Below are positions 1 through 9,668 of a stretch of 17,358 bases of DNA, piece by piece. The translations under genes and the position numbers were made by a program. The DNA lies in the NCBI GenBank assembly GCA_002337215.1, contig DDFO01000019.1, forward strand, positions 1 through 17,358, written 5' to 3'. The number at the start of each line of letters is the position of its first letter. The stretch's first letter is position 1. The DNA is from Phycisphaerales bacterium UBA1926 (GTDB lineage Bacteria > Planctomycetota > Phycisphaerae > Phycisphaerales > UBA1924). The notes under the pieces were generated by a model that saw only the letters and a list, made by a program, of their open reading frames with translations, searched no databases and was not told the DNA's origin.

Positions 1-1276
<1,276 letters not shown>

Positions 1277-1714
1277 CTCCTACCAAACGCCGGGACGAAA
1301 CAATCCTCCGAAGAGGACCGAACGACACGGCACGGCAAGAGCACAGTGCACGCCCTGGATTGCATGATGGACCCCCTAAGATTTCGGGAGTCTTTAAAAT
1401 GGTGTCACAGCGAACCGCTCACCAAGTCCAGGACGAACATCCGACCCGAACAGCCCTAGGTAGACTGCCGGATCGATACCAGCTCTAAACGCTACGAGAT
1501 ACTCAACAAGGCCCCGCCTACAAGACGGAAAATCAGTCCCCAAACCAACGACTCAACAAGTCAGTAGGGGGAAAGACGGGGCCAAAATCTGCCCGTCGAT
1601 ATCCGGTTGTCAAAGAGCCCAAGAATTCTCAGGATCAACCCGAGAGGATCTTGATCCCCGCTTCCGCGGGGTGAGCCAAGCTTCAGAGCGGTGCAAACCA
1701 CTCCGTTACGAGGC
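1277..1714 (-). other. 23S rRNA leader transcript region
   Basis: This non-coding stretch lies between the predicted start of transcription and mature 23S. On the minus strand it holds, in order: a perfect hairpin CCCCGC-GGAA-GCGGGG (1656-1671); a GGATCAA/TTGATCC inverted repeat just after it; a boxA antitermination site (1607-1620); and a long stem GGCCCCG/CGGGGCC (1577-1583 with 1510-1516) that encloses a CCCC/GGGG helix and a GACT-TGTTG-AGTC hairpin. A smaller CCTC-TTC-GGAGG hairpin sits near 1307-1318. Such stems are usual RNase III or processing elements in rRNA leaders. No tRNA-like cloverleaf was found, and no credible protein gene lies here. Confidence 0.7.
1607..1620 (-). promoter_or_regulatory. 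boxA-type rRNA antitermination site
   Basis: The minus strand reads GGGCTCTTTGACAA, which closely matches the bacterial rRNA boxA consensus (TGCTCTTTAACA in E. coli). In known systems this site recruits NusB/S10 and other Nus factors so that RNA polymerase reads through long untranslated rRNA genes. It lies about 95 nt after the predicted transcription start and 330 nt before mature 23S, as expected for an rRNA leader. Confidence 0.75.
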
Positions 1715-1720
1715 GAGAGG

Positions 1721-1748
1721 ATGCTAGGCGCAATCCGCTGATCGTCAA
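1721..1748 (-). promoter_or_regulatory. Probable sigma70-type promoter for 23S rRNA
   Basis: On the minus strand a -35 box TTGACG (1743-1748) is followed after 16 bases by a -10 box TAGCAT (1721-1726). Transcription would start near 1714. The site lies between the end of the upstream protein gene (1832) and the boxA leader, where a dedicated 23S promoter is needed if the gene is not co-transcribed with 16S. No obvious terminator for the upstream operon lies in 1749-1831, so some read-through from that operon is possible. Confidence 0.6.
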
Positions 1749-1831
1749 TCTGTCAGCCTCCGTTTTTTCACCTTTTCGTCAGAAGCCGCCCCGACAGGGC
1801 CAGAGAACCCCGAAGGGAACGGTGTCCTAAA

Positions 1832-4036
1832 TCACGGTATGGCATCGAGATCCGGCTGCCGGACCTTCGCAGACTCCGCAAGACCCGCCGATTGCTGAAC
1901 CGCGAGATACTCGGGCATCTCCCGGTCCCGGTCCGGACGACGGGCCACAACGCCCGAGATCGGATCGAAGAACACGACCTCGAGAATCCGCCGAGCCGCG
2001 CCGCCCGCCATCGCCGCCTCGTCCACGATCGGGAACTCGGCGACATCCAGCATCACGGCGTCCACAGACAGCGGATAGCGGGGCTCAACCATTGTCAGCC
2101 AGTCACGAGCGTCATCGGCATCAGCATCGTCGCCCGAGGCGACCGCAGGCCGTGCAACGGTCGCCTGACCGCCATCACGCTCCGCGAAGTACTGATCCAA
2201 TTCCCCGGCCTCCACCTCCCCCACCGCGAACAGCGGCAGGTCGTCGGGCAGCCGGAACTCGCCCTGCACCGCGTCACCCGGCTCGAGGGTAATGGTGTGC
2301 TTGCGGTAATACCCGTAGAACATTCGGAAGACCTCCGCCGTCGCGGCCGACGCCGATTGACCAAGCTGCCCCTGGTCGCGTGCGTTGGTGACAAAGAAGT
2401 AGCTCGTCCTCCCGACCTGCACCGGGTCGGTCCACGCCGACCAATCACTCTCGACGACCGGCTCGCCCGCGAGCGCGACCAGTTCCTCGTCGTCGCTCCC
2501 GATCGAACGCTCACGCCCGAAGAGCGGGTTGTTCACGCCGTACCGAACCCGGTAGCGGTACGTCGCACCCGGTTCAGCCGTGAAATCGTGCACCCACACC
2601 GAATAGTCCTCGACGCTCAGGAGCGGGCCGGGCGATTCAACACCGGGTGTCCGACCAACGACTGTTCGGCGACGGACCGTCGTACGAGGCGACGGATCGC
2701 CCCCCAGCACGCGAGGCCCGCCACCGAGAATCCGAGGGCCACCGCCGGCCGGTGTCCGCCCACCACCCGCGGCAGGCTGCCGCTGTGCTGTGCGGCGCGG
2801 CTGGGCCGACTGGCCGATCCCGGCCTGAGCGAACTCGTCGAGCTCTTCAAACAACGCGTCCAGCGACGTCTGACGCTCAGCGATCTCCTCCCGCTTCGCA
2901 TCGATCCGCTGCTGCAACGGATCGGGACGGTTCGGACGGTTCGCCCGGGTGGGCTGACCCCCGCCCCGGATAAGCCCGCCGCCGCCGGTCGGCTGCGTGG
3001 GCTGCGTCGGCCGATTCGCCTGCTGGGTGCTGCGCGCCGTCCGCTGTTCTTCGATCTGCGCAATCTCGTTCTCGAGGTTCTCGATCTCACGCTCAACGCG
3101 ACCGATCCTCGCCTCCACCTCAAGCCTCGCCTGACGCTCAGCAACCTTGCTCGGACGCACCCATTCCACACCCGCGATCGACGGGATGAACAAAGGCTGC
3201 GCGACCAGGCTGGGATCCGACTGGGCGATGCCAGACAACTCACGCAGGTCCCGAGCCTTCAGCCCGGCCCAGTCCACCGTTTCGGTTTCCGGGACGCCCT
3301 CGTTGTACGCCTGGAGCACGTCCGGCGACCAACGCACCGACTCGACCCGCTCAGGCTCGCCCCAAGACCCGTCCGCCTGCTGACGCTGACGCTCTGCGGC
3401 CACCGTCAACACCTCGATCAGGCCCTGCCCGCCGTCCGACCACCAATGCGAAGGAATCGCCCGGCGGCCCTCGTCGGCGGTCCGCAACGCCTCTTCGATC
3501 AATTCACCGTTCACCATCGCCTCGATCGTCACGCTCACCTTGTCCATAGGCTGAGACTGGGGCAGGTACGGATCAAGCCCGGGGTGCGACGCCGCGAAGA
3601 ACGGGTCCACCGTTGTCCACTGGCTCACCGCCAACACACCCGACGGATCGGGCAGCCGGAGCGGCGTCACAGGACCGTTCACGCTCTCGACCGCGGTGAA
3701 CGAGAGTCCGAACGAATCGCCGAGCGGCGCGCTCGCCAGCCGCGGCGCGTCGAAGGACGCGGACGCGAGTTTCTCGGCATACGACGCCGACAAGTCCGGC
3801 GTCTCGATCGCCGGCAACGTCGGATCCGGATCGTTCATCGACGACAGCAGCGCCTCCGCCTTCGATCCGAGACGCGTCAGCACCTGGTTGGGCGGCACCT
3901 TCGTGCCGTCATAGTCCACCTCGTTGGGCGAGATCAGGAATTGCACCGCAAGCACGCCCACGAACACGATCCCCACGACCGCGAGCACGATCTTCTCGAC
4001 GTGCTGCTCGATCGGATTGATGCCTTTGAGTTTCAT
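1832..4036 (-). CDS. Large coiled-coil membrane protein of a PilMO-like platform operon
   Basis: This 734-aa protein is third in an operon with PilM/GspL-like and PilO/GspM-like genes. It has a short cytoplasmic N-terminus, one membrane helix (about residues 15-35) and a long extracytoplasmic part. The latter holds a mixed region (40-295), a charged coiled coil (296-333), a Pro/Gln/Gly linker (334-375), a second helix (376-405), a Gly/Pro/Arg-rich disordered stretch (406-470, with GGGPRILGGGPRVLGG) and a beta-rich, fibronectin-like segment (about 471-570). The ATG at 4036 has an AGAGGA ribosome site about 10 bases upstream and follows the preceding gene by 36 bp. Topology and position suggest a PilP/PilN- or GspC-like partner linking the inner-membrane platform outward. 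This is inference; I recognise no catalytic motif or named family. Confidence 0.85.
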   Translation of the reverse strand: MKLKGINPIEQHVEKIVLAVVGIVFVGVLAVQFLISPNEVDYDGTKVPPNQVLTRLGSKAEALLSSMNDPDPTLPAIETPDLSASYAEKLASASFDAPRLASAPLGDSFGLSFTAVESVNGPVTPLRLPDPSGVLAVSQWTTVDPFFAASHPGLDPYLPQSQPMDKVSVTIEAMVNGELIEEALRTADEGRRAIPSHWWSDGGQGLIEVLTVAAERQRQQADGSWGEPERVESVRWSPDVLQAYNEGVPETETVDWAGLKARDLRELSGIAQSDPSLVAQPLFIPSIAGVEWVRPSKVAERQARLEVEARIGRVEREIENLENEIAQIEEQRTARSTQQANRPTQPTQPTGGGGLIRGGGQPTRANRPNRPDPLQQRIDAKREEIAERQTSLDALFEELDEFAQAGIGQSAQPRRTAQRQPAAGGGRTPAGGGPRILGGGPRVLGGDPSPRTTVRRRTVVGRTPGVESPGPLLSVEDYSVWVHDFTAEPGATYRYRVRYGVNNPLFGRERSIGSDDEELVALAGEPVVESDWSAWTDPVQVGRTSYFFVTNARDQGQLGQSASAATAEVFRMFYGYYRKHTITLEPGDAVQGEFRLPDDLPLFAVGEVEAGELDQYFAERDGGQATVARPAVASGDDADADDARDWLTMVEPRYPLSVDAVMLDVAEFPIVDEAAMAGGAARRILEVVFFDPISGVVARRPDRDREMPEYLAVQQSAGLAESAKVRQPDLDAIP

Positions 4037-4072
4037 GGCTTTGATTCCTCTTTCAGTATCCGATCAGGGCGA

Positions 4073-5455
4073 TCAGGGCGCCGCATCCGCGTCGGCCGAG
4101 GGCTTCTCAACCCCCCACGCCGTCGCAACAAAGTCCGGGAGAATGTCCGCGAGCCAGAAGTGCAGGTACGCCACCTCAACGGTGATCTCCGCCCGCACAA
4201 CGTGCTCATCGCCGTAGTAGAAGCCCTCCGTGAGGTCCGCCCAGCGGTCCACCTCCGCGAGTTCCACATCGGTCACCGTCATAAAATTCGCCGCACCGAA
4301 CGACTCGAGCACACCAACGAGGTCCGCGCTCGACGCGATCACCGTCACAGTCGCGCTCCGCACGAGGAACACGCCGTTCTTGTCGTCAGGCGTGCGGCCC
4401 GTGTGCGTCGCCTCCGGATCACCACCAGGACCGCCGCCGAAAGGCTGCCCACGGCTAATCGTTCGAGACGGGGTGCGACCAGGCCGGAACGGATCGCTCT
4501 GCGCCCCGGCGCCCGATGCGTCGTCACTCTCTTCGCCCTTCTCGGGAATGTCCATCTGCCCGAGCCGGATCGAAACGATCCGCTTGACCGGCGACCGCGG
4601 AATCTCCGTCCGCAGGCCGTCGTCTCCGCGGTTCGCGAGGTTCACCGCCCGGAGCAGATCCTCGACCAGCCAGTAATCCATCTGCCAGCGCAGCGCATCG
4701 GTCTCGTCGAGTGAGCCGCTGGGAACCTCAGCCGGGATCTCCGAATACGCCGTCGGATCCGCCCCGAGGAGCACGTCCTTCGACGCATAAACAGACAGCT
4801 CCTCAGCACGGCGTGCATACACCCCGTACCGCTGCCCCTTCATCCGCTCGTCGAGCGCCTCCTGCTCCTCGGCGCTCAGCGTCCCGAGGTCGCCACCCGC
4901 GCGATCGACCTCCGCCCGGTACGCATCCACCACACGCCGAGCGACATCCTCGGGCGCCATGGGCGTCCCCGCGTTGATCTCCCGGAACAGCGGCTCGTAC
5001 GCCGACTCGAGCTCGTCCTCACCCACGATCAGTTCCGCGAGCTCGGTCACCTTCTTCTTGACATCCCGGCCCTCGCCCGCGACCGGGAGCACCCCCGGAA
5101 GCAGCAGATCTCGCGCCTCTTTCTTATTGAAGCGGACCGCCTGGACCACGACCTCTTCGATCTCCGCCTGCCGCTCGGCACGCTGCCGCTCGAAGAATGC
5201 CGTCACCGCGGCATTCGGCGACCGACGCTCCTCGACAGGCTGCTCGCCCGCCGTGATGGGCGGGAGCGTGTACGTCACGCTCGCCACCCCGTCGACCTGC
5301 CGCTTCTTCGAAGAGAGCTGCTCCTCGGCCTGCGCCTTGATCTTCTTGTTCCAGATCGACGAGCCGAAATACCCGCCGATCGGCAACGCGATGATCAGCA
5401 CCGCGAAGACCACGATCAGAATGTTCGATTTGAACCAACCACCAAGACCACTCAC
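4073..5455 (-). CDS. PilO/GspM-like inner-membrane platform protein
   Basis: This 460-aa protein has one N-terminal membrane helix (about 11-32), then a Lys/Gln/Glu-rich helical stretch (35-55), as in PilO, PilN and GspM. A long mostly helical middle (80-280) leads to a beta strand (289-300), a disordered Gly/Pro/Arg linker (305-355) and a C-terminal alpha/beta segment (360-430). In that segment the pattern VRSATVTVIAS then DLVGVLESF then MTVTDVEL resembles the ferredoxin-like fold of PilO. The GTG start at 5455 overlaps the PilM-like stop by 4 nt (GTGA), with a GGGGGT ribosome site just upstream, so the two are probably translationally coupled. The protein would pair with the PilM-like protein beneath a pilus or pseudopilus. 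Family assignment is by topology, fold pattern and neighbour, not clear identity. Confidence 0.85.
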   Translation of the reverse strand: MSGLGGWFKSNILIVVFAVLIIALPIGGYFGSSIWNKKIKAQAEEQLSSKKRQVDGVASVTYTLPPITAGEQPVEERRSPNAAVTAFFERQRAERQAEIEEVVVQAVRFNKKEARDLLLPGVLPVAGEGRDVKKKVTELAELIVGEDELESAYEPLFREINAGTPMAPEDVARRVVDAYRAEVDRAGGDLGTLSAEEQEALDERMKGQRYGVYARRAEELSVYASKDVLLGADPTAYSEIPAEVPSGSLDETDALRWQMDYWLVEDLLRAVNLANRGDDGLRTEIPRSPVKRIVSIRLGQMDIPEKGEESDDASGAGAQSDPFRPGRTPSRTISRGQPFGGGPGGDPEATHTGRTPDDKNGVFLVRSATVTVIASSADLVGVLESFGAANFMTVTDVELAEVDRWADLTEGFYYGDEHVVRAEITVEVAYLHFWLADILPDFVATAWGVEKPSADADAAP

Positions 5456-7620
5456 GAATCACCCCCTTCGCCCGCCGCCGCAGCAGCGCCAGGAACGTCC
5501 AGAAGAAGGGTGAACGTCACCCGGTACGCCGTCTCGCCCTCATCCGCCGCTCCGCCCCGTGCCGTCGCAGGCTGCGCGGGCTGCGGACGCGTGATCGGCG
5601 CGATCTTGTCCATCTCACGGATCAGCTCCTGCGGATCGTCCGTGTCGATCACGTTCGTCGTGCCCGAACGCGTCGGCGTGATCTGATTCACCCGCCCAGG
5701 CGCCGGGTTGCTGCGGATGATGCCACCACCACCCTGGATGTTCTGAGGACGCTGCACCCGCCGGATCCCGGTGCCCGACGCCGACGCCGTCGCCGACCCC
5801 GTCGGCTCCGCCACCGGCACATCAATCGCCGTGAACACCTTTTCGTCGTCCTCGTGCAGCGCGATCAGGTAAGGCACGCCCTCGCGAGCGGTCGCGTTGC
5901 GCAGCCACTCCGAGATCCGCACCGCGACATCCTCGGGATCTTCCGAATCGGTCACAAACTCAGCCGTCACGTTCACCCGGCGCTTGCCCTCGAGATCGAT
6001 CTCCTGGCCCTGCCAGGTCATCTTCTCCGGGAACTCCGCGGTCGCGACCACGCGCTGCGGCTGCATCTGCATCATCGGCTGCGGCGCAACCCTGAGAAGC
6101 CCACCGCCACTGAACGGATCACCCCGAGGATCGGGCCGACCACGGCTGGTGGACGCGGAAGCCTGCACTTCCTTTGGTGCTTCATACTCAGCCGAGAGCG
6201 ACGCGAGCCGCAGCGACGCGTCCTCATCCGCGAGCACCGGCGCGTTCCGCACATCCTCGACGATCAGACCCGTGTCGTTGACCAGGTGCGAGTAGATCCC
6301 CCGCCCGTCGAGCAGGCCCAGCAGCGTCGAGGCGGTCGTGTCACCAGTCGCGTCGCCCAGCACACCCGCGTCGGTCGCATCGGTCTTGAGCTTGTTGCCG
6401 GTGCTCACGACGCGCCCGATCTCGTTGGGCTCAACGGCGCTCTGCACCGCCGTCATGTCCATCAGCGGACGGACGAAGAACCCCGCCGTCGCCGCGGCCG
6501 CGACACCCGCCGCGAGCCCGAACCAGACCCGCTTCTGCTTCCACATCGTCTCCCGCACGACCGGCACCGGCATCACATTCGCCCGCAGCGCCGCCGTATC
6601 AAGCCCCTGCAGCGCCAGCCCGTAGGCCGTGCCCAGGTTGAGCGACGCCTCTTCGAACTCCGCCTCCCGGCCCTCCGGCGCCGTGACGCGCTTGAAGCCC
6701 TCGATGCGGTAGATATCCATGCTCAGCTGCTGCTTGAGGTACTTCCGCAGACCGGGCAGACGGAACGTGCTCCCAAGCCCGATGAGCCGCTTCAGGTCCG
6801 CGCCCGCGTGCACGCTCTGGTAGTACCCGATCGACCGCTGCACTTCCTGCACAAGGTCCGTGAACACCGGACGCATCGCCTGGAACACGTGCCGCGCGTG
6901 CTTGGTCTGCTCCGCCTCGCGCTTCAGCCGCTCGGCCTTCGAATAACTCAGCTTGAAACTCGTCACCAGCGCGTCGGTGAACTGATGCCCGCCGAGCGGG
7001 AACGTCCGCACCCAGACCCGGCCCGCCTCCGCGATGATCAGGTCCGTCGCCGTCGTCCCGATGTCGAGAATGATCGTGCCCGGCGTGTCCTCGGTAAACT
7101 CAAGGTCGTACGCCAGCGCGTTGTACGCCGCGACCGGACCAAGCGTCGCGATCTCGGGCGTCAGCCCGAACTCGCCCACCGTGCTGAGCTGCTCGAGGAT
7201 CCGCGCCCGCGTCACCGCGAAGATGCCGACCTCAACATCCGGCGAATCGGGGCTCACGAACGTCTGGTAATCCCACTCCACTTCTTCCAGCGGGAACGGG
7301 ATCTGCTGCACCGCCTCGAACTTGACGATGTCGGGAACCTTCTTGGGCTCAACAGGCGGCAGCTTCGCGAACCGCGCGAACGACTGGTGCCCCGGAACGC
7401 TCACCGCCAGGATCGCCTTCGAGAGGTCGTACTGGTTCGTCAGCGATCCCAGCGCCATCCGCAGCGCGTCCGATTGATCAAGCTCGGGTGTCGAAAGCAC
7501 CTTCGGGTGATTGATCACCGCGAAGTCACGAACCGCGACCCGGTCTCCGTCGGCCTCGAGCTTGATCGCCTTGATCGCGCCCGCGCCAACCTCGATGCCC
7601 CAACAAATGTTCGACGCCAT
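5452..7620 (-). CDS. pilM: PilM/GspL-like actin-fold platform protein with extracytoplasmic extension
   Basis: The 722-aa product starts with a PilM actin-like ATPase fold. The phosphate-1 loop is at 8-21 (GIEVGAGAIKAIKL), the IPFPLEEVEWDYQ segment typical of PilM at 107-119, phosphate-2 at 184-194 (ILDIGTTATDL), and the adenosine loop near 279-291 (LIGLGSTFRLPGL). A membrane helix (366-383) and a 340-residue extracytoplasmic part follow; ordinary PilM is about 350 aa and fully cytoplasmic. The layout is like GspL, or PilM fused to a PilN-like partner. The outer part contains low-complexity stretches (485-520, 605-690). I chose the ATG at 7620, preceded by AAAGGA at good spacing, because the family begins MASxxxWGI(E/D)(V/I)G; an in-frame ATG at 7662 adds 14 unconserved residues. 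It is first in a three-gene operon. Confidence 0.93.
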   Translation of the reverse strand: MASNICWGIEVGAGAIKAIKLEADGDRVAVRDFAVINHPKVLSTPELDQSDALRMALGSLTNQYDLSKAILAVSVPGHQSFARFAKLPPVEPKKVPDIVKFEAVQQIPFPLEEVEWDYQTFVSPDSPDVEVGIFAVTRARILEQLSTVGEFGLTPEIATLGPVAAYNALAYDLEFTEDTPGTIILDIGTTATDLIIAEAGRVWVRTFPLGGHQFTDALVTSFKLSYSKAERLKREAEQTKHARHVFQAMRPVFTDLVQEVQRSIGYYQSVHAGADLKRLIGLGSTFRLPGLRKYLKQQLSMDIYRIEGFKRVTAPEGREAEFEEASLNLGTAYGLALQGLDTAALRANVMPVPVVRETMWKQKRVWFGLAAGVAAAATAGFFVRPLMDMTAVQSAVEPNEIGRVVSTGNKLKTDATDAGVLGDATGDTTASTLLGLLDGRGIYSHLVNDTGLIVEDVRNAPVLADEDASLRLASLSAEYEAPKEVQASASTSRGRPDPRGDPFSGGGLLRVAPQPMMQMQPQRVVATAEFPEKMTWQGQEIDLEGKRRVNVTAEFVTDSEDPEDVAVRISEWLRNATAREGVPYLIALHEDDEKVFTAIDVPVAEPTGSATASASGTGIRRVQRPQNIQGGGGIIRSNPAPGRVNQITPTRSGTTNVIDTDDPQELIREMDKIAPITRPQPAQPATARGGAADEGETAYRVTFTLLLDVPGAAAAAGEGGDS

Positions 7621-7750
7621 GAAGGCCGTCCTTTCTACGTGCAGACCCATCCCACCCCGCACACCCGACCGACCAGAGTCAGCCGTTCCGCGAGGCTTCT
7701 GTCCGACATTGTGCGCATTTCATCGGCCCGCGGTTGCCCGCACACCCGCC

Positions 7751-7770
7751 CCGTGACACACCCGTGACAC
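7751..7770 (-). repeat. Direct repeat upstream of the pilus-platform operon
   Basis: Two perfect 9-bp copies of CCGTGACAC (plus-strand reading, 7751-7759 and 7762-7770) sit 11 bp apart, about one helical turn, 130-150 bp upstream of the pilM-like start. They lie in the only intergenic gap from which the operon can be transcribed. Same-face spacing is typical of operator half-sites, but no regulator is known and no convincing -35/-10 pair was found beside them. Confidence 0.35.
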
Positions 7771-7817
7771 GCCGGAATCCGTCCCGATTCCATGACGGGG
7801 CCACCCTTGGCAGCGAT

Positions 7818-8120
7818 CTAGCGATCCGATTCCACGAGATCCACCGCCAGCGCCCCCACCACCGCGAGCACAGCACCAGCGGCGACGATCCACCATCGCT
7901 CAATCGGAACCCCGAACGAGAGCGACGGGACCACCCACATCACGCAGTGATACCCAACCAAAAGGAAGACAACACCAAGCGTCATCCGGGTCGGGGCGCT
8001 CAGGCCCCCTCCCGCGCCACCGTCCTCGGCGATGACCCGCTTGCCACCACGCAGCATCCACAGACCCGCCGCGCCGAGCATCACCCCAGCCGTGATCCCC
8101 AGAACCTGCCACAAATCCAA
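7818..8120 (-). CDS. Small three-helix membrane protein
   Basis: This 100-aa hydrophobic protein has three predicted membrane helices at about 4-23, 46-65 and 76-94. A short Gly-rich loop (33-40) lies between the first two. It begins with TTG at 8120: the frame back to the MEMO stop contains no ATG or GTG at a useful place, and an AGGGG ribosome site lies 6-10 bases upstream. The gene begins 24 bp after the MEMO-family gene ends, so the two are probably co-transcribed. The function is unknown; no motif beyond the membrane helices was seen. Confidence 0.75.
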   Translation of the reverse strand: MDLWQVLGITAGVMLGAAGLWMLRGGKRVIAEDGGAGGGLSAPTRMTLGVVFLLVGYHCVMWVVPSLSFGVPIERWWIVAAGAVLAVVGALAVDLVESDR

Positions 8121-8144
8121 TGGAATCCCCTGATTTGAAACGGG

Positions 8145-9506
8145 TTACGACATCGCGAGGGCCGCGTGCGACACCATCGCCGACCCCTGCTGATCGACCG
8201 CCGCCGCGTACCCGATCTGCGTGATCTCGCTGGGCTCGACAACCCGCAGCGTCGCCACGAGGTTCCCGATCGAGCACCACCGCGTCGGGTTCTGCTGCCA
8301 GGTCATCGACGCGATCAGGTCGTCCGCCTTGTTCTGGGTCACGAGGTTCAGCATCTCCCGGTCGTGCGACGTCACACGCTCGCGCTCGCTCTCGACCGCC
8401 GAGTCGTCACCCGCGAGGGCCTGCTGGTCCCCGAACGCCGGACCGACATGGCTCAGATCGGCCGAGGAGATCACCAGCGTCGTCCCACCCGCCTTGTCCA
8501 GCGCGGCCTTCAACGCGCCGACAAACGCGTCCAGACCCACGCCCTTCCCGTCATAGCTCTCCCCGCTGTTGACGGTCGGGTCATGGATAAGTGCTGCGAA
8601 GACAGGCACATGCGATCCATCATCACCCGCACCGATGCAGTGCTGGATCCACGGCATGTGCAGCTCGATCGAGTGCTCACGCTCGTGGTCGTACCGGTGT
8701 TCAAAGAGCTTGGCCGATGCCTCCTCGCCCAGTTCTGCCTTCAGGGCGTCCACAAAACCCGCGTCCAGCGGGCTCGTGCCCAGAGGCGTCTCGTACCCCT
8801 TGTCGCACGCGCACACACCCGTCGCGCTCCCGAAGTGGTTCGTCCCGAGGATCACGATCCGGTCGGGACGATCGCACACCCGCAGCCGGCCGTAGATGTT
8901 CGCGTAGTTGATCCACCCGCGCGGGTAGTCGATGTGCGGCGCCACAACCGCCGCGGGCAACGTGTCAAACGCGGGGTTCTCCGCGTCCTTCAGGGCCGCA
9001 TCGATCCACGCGTCGAGCATCGCCCGGAACTCTTCCGCCCCGTGCGCGTCCTTCTGCTCGTCGGTCGCGTCCTTGCCGTGCTTGGCCATCACGAGTTGGT
9101 CGGCCACCTGGGCCGTCACGCCCGGAGGCAGCGTGTCCGACTCATCAAACCGGACTTTCATATCCCGATACATCTCGTCAAACGTCGGCCCCTGGATCAG
9201 CCCCGCCGAATCGAGCTGGGCAACGAACGACTCGAGGAACTCCCGAGTCAGCCCCCGGCCCACCTCGCCGACGATCTCGTCAAGCCCCCGGCTCCCGTCC
9301 ATCAGGGGCAGCACGACCTGGCTCGCGGGCTGCGTTGCAACGATCCTGTCAGAAATCTGTTGGGAGTCGGCAAGCCCGAGCATCACCAACTGCTTGCCCT
9401 CGGGGCCCTGCACCGGGAGCGGGAACCCCCGAACCTTGCGGAGTTTGGGCTTCTGCTGGTGCTCAGCGGACGGATCGAACGACGGCGCGGCGGGTTGCTC
9501 GGACAT
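8145..9506 (-). CDS. MEMO-family protein (AmmeMemoRadiSam system protein B-like) with PqqD-like N-terminal domain
   Basis: The C-terminal part (about 183-453) of this 453-aa protein is a MEMO domain, related to class III extradiol dioxygenases. Conserved blocks are VVAPHIDYP (H191), LGTNHFG (H224), EHSIELHMPW (278-286) and SSADLSHVGP (H353), with a Cys in TRWCSIGNL (C411). Human MEMO1 binds iron or copper through residues matching H191, H224 and C411. Residues about 21-108 resemble a PqqD/RRE-type winged helix (LPLMDGSRGLDEIVGEV, then LDSAGLI), the module that binds peptide substrates of radical-SAM enzymes. A charged helical linker (110-180) joins the two. The ATG at 9506 has an AGAAGGA site 7 bases upstream. 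In other genomes MEMO genes often accompany AMMECR1 and radical-SAM genes; neither is visible here. Confidence 0.93.
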   Translation of the reverse strand: MSEQPAAPSFDPSAEHQQKPKLRKVRGFPLPVQGPEGKQLVMLGLADSQQISDRIVATQPASQVVLPLMDGSRGLDEIVGEVGRGLTREFLESFVAQLDSAGLIQGPTFDEMYRDMKVRFDESDTLPPGVTAQVADQLVMAKHGKDATDEQKDAHGAEEFRAMLDAWIDAALKDAENPAFDTLPAAVVAPHIDYPRGWINYANIYGRLRVCDRPDRIVILGTNHFGSATGVCACDKGYETPLGTSPLDAGFVDALKAELGEEASAKLFEHRYDHEREHSIELHMPWIQHCIGAGDDGSHVPVFAALIHDPTVNSGESYDGKGVGLDAFVGALKAALDKAGGTTLVISSADLSHVGPAFGDQQALAGDDSAVESERERVTSHDREMLNLVTQNKADDLIASMTWQQNPTRWCSIGNLVATLRVVEPSEITQIGYAAAVDQQGSAMVSHAALAMS

Positions 9507-9668
9507 GAGATTCCTTCTGAAAACCTTGCCCCACTTCTCCTGAAACGGGATACCACTCTAGACATCGGCTCCCCGCCCCCGCCACGCAAGCCGAGTCCCG
9601 CACCGTCAAACCCAAAGCGATCCGCAAAGAACCGCTCTCAAACCGGAGAACCGGGCGTCCCGGGCGAC

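Noticed and set aside
1892..4714. 940-aa plus-strand ORF
   Set aside because: It lies opposite two well-supported minus-strand genes, is rich in Arg/His/Pro/Leu as expected of an antisense high-GC frame, and has no recognisable domain.
5854..7767. 637-aa plus-strand ORF
   Set aside because: Antisense shadow of the PilM-like gene, whose actin-fold motifs are unmistakable.
7679..7903. 74-aa minus-strand ORF before the pilus operon
   Set aside because: It overlaps the end of the 100-aa membrane protein in another frame, has a Trp/Arg/Cys-rich random composition, and has no supporting ribosome site.
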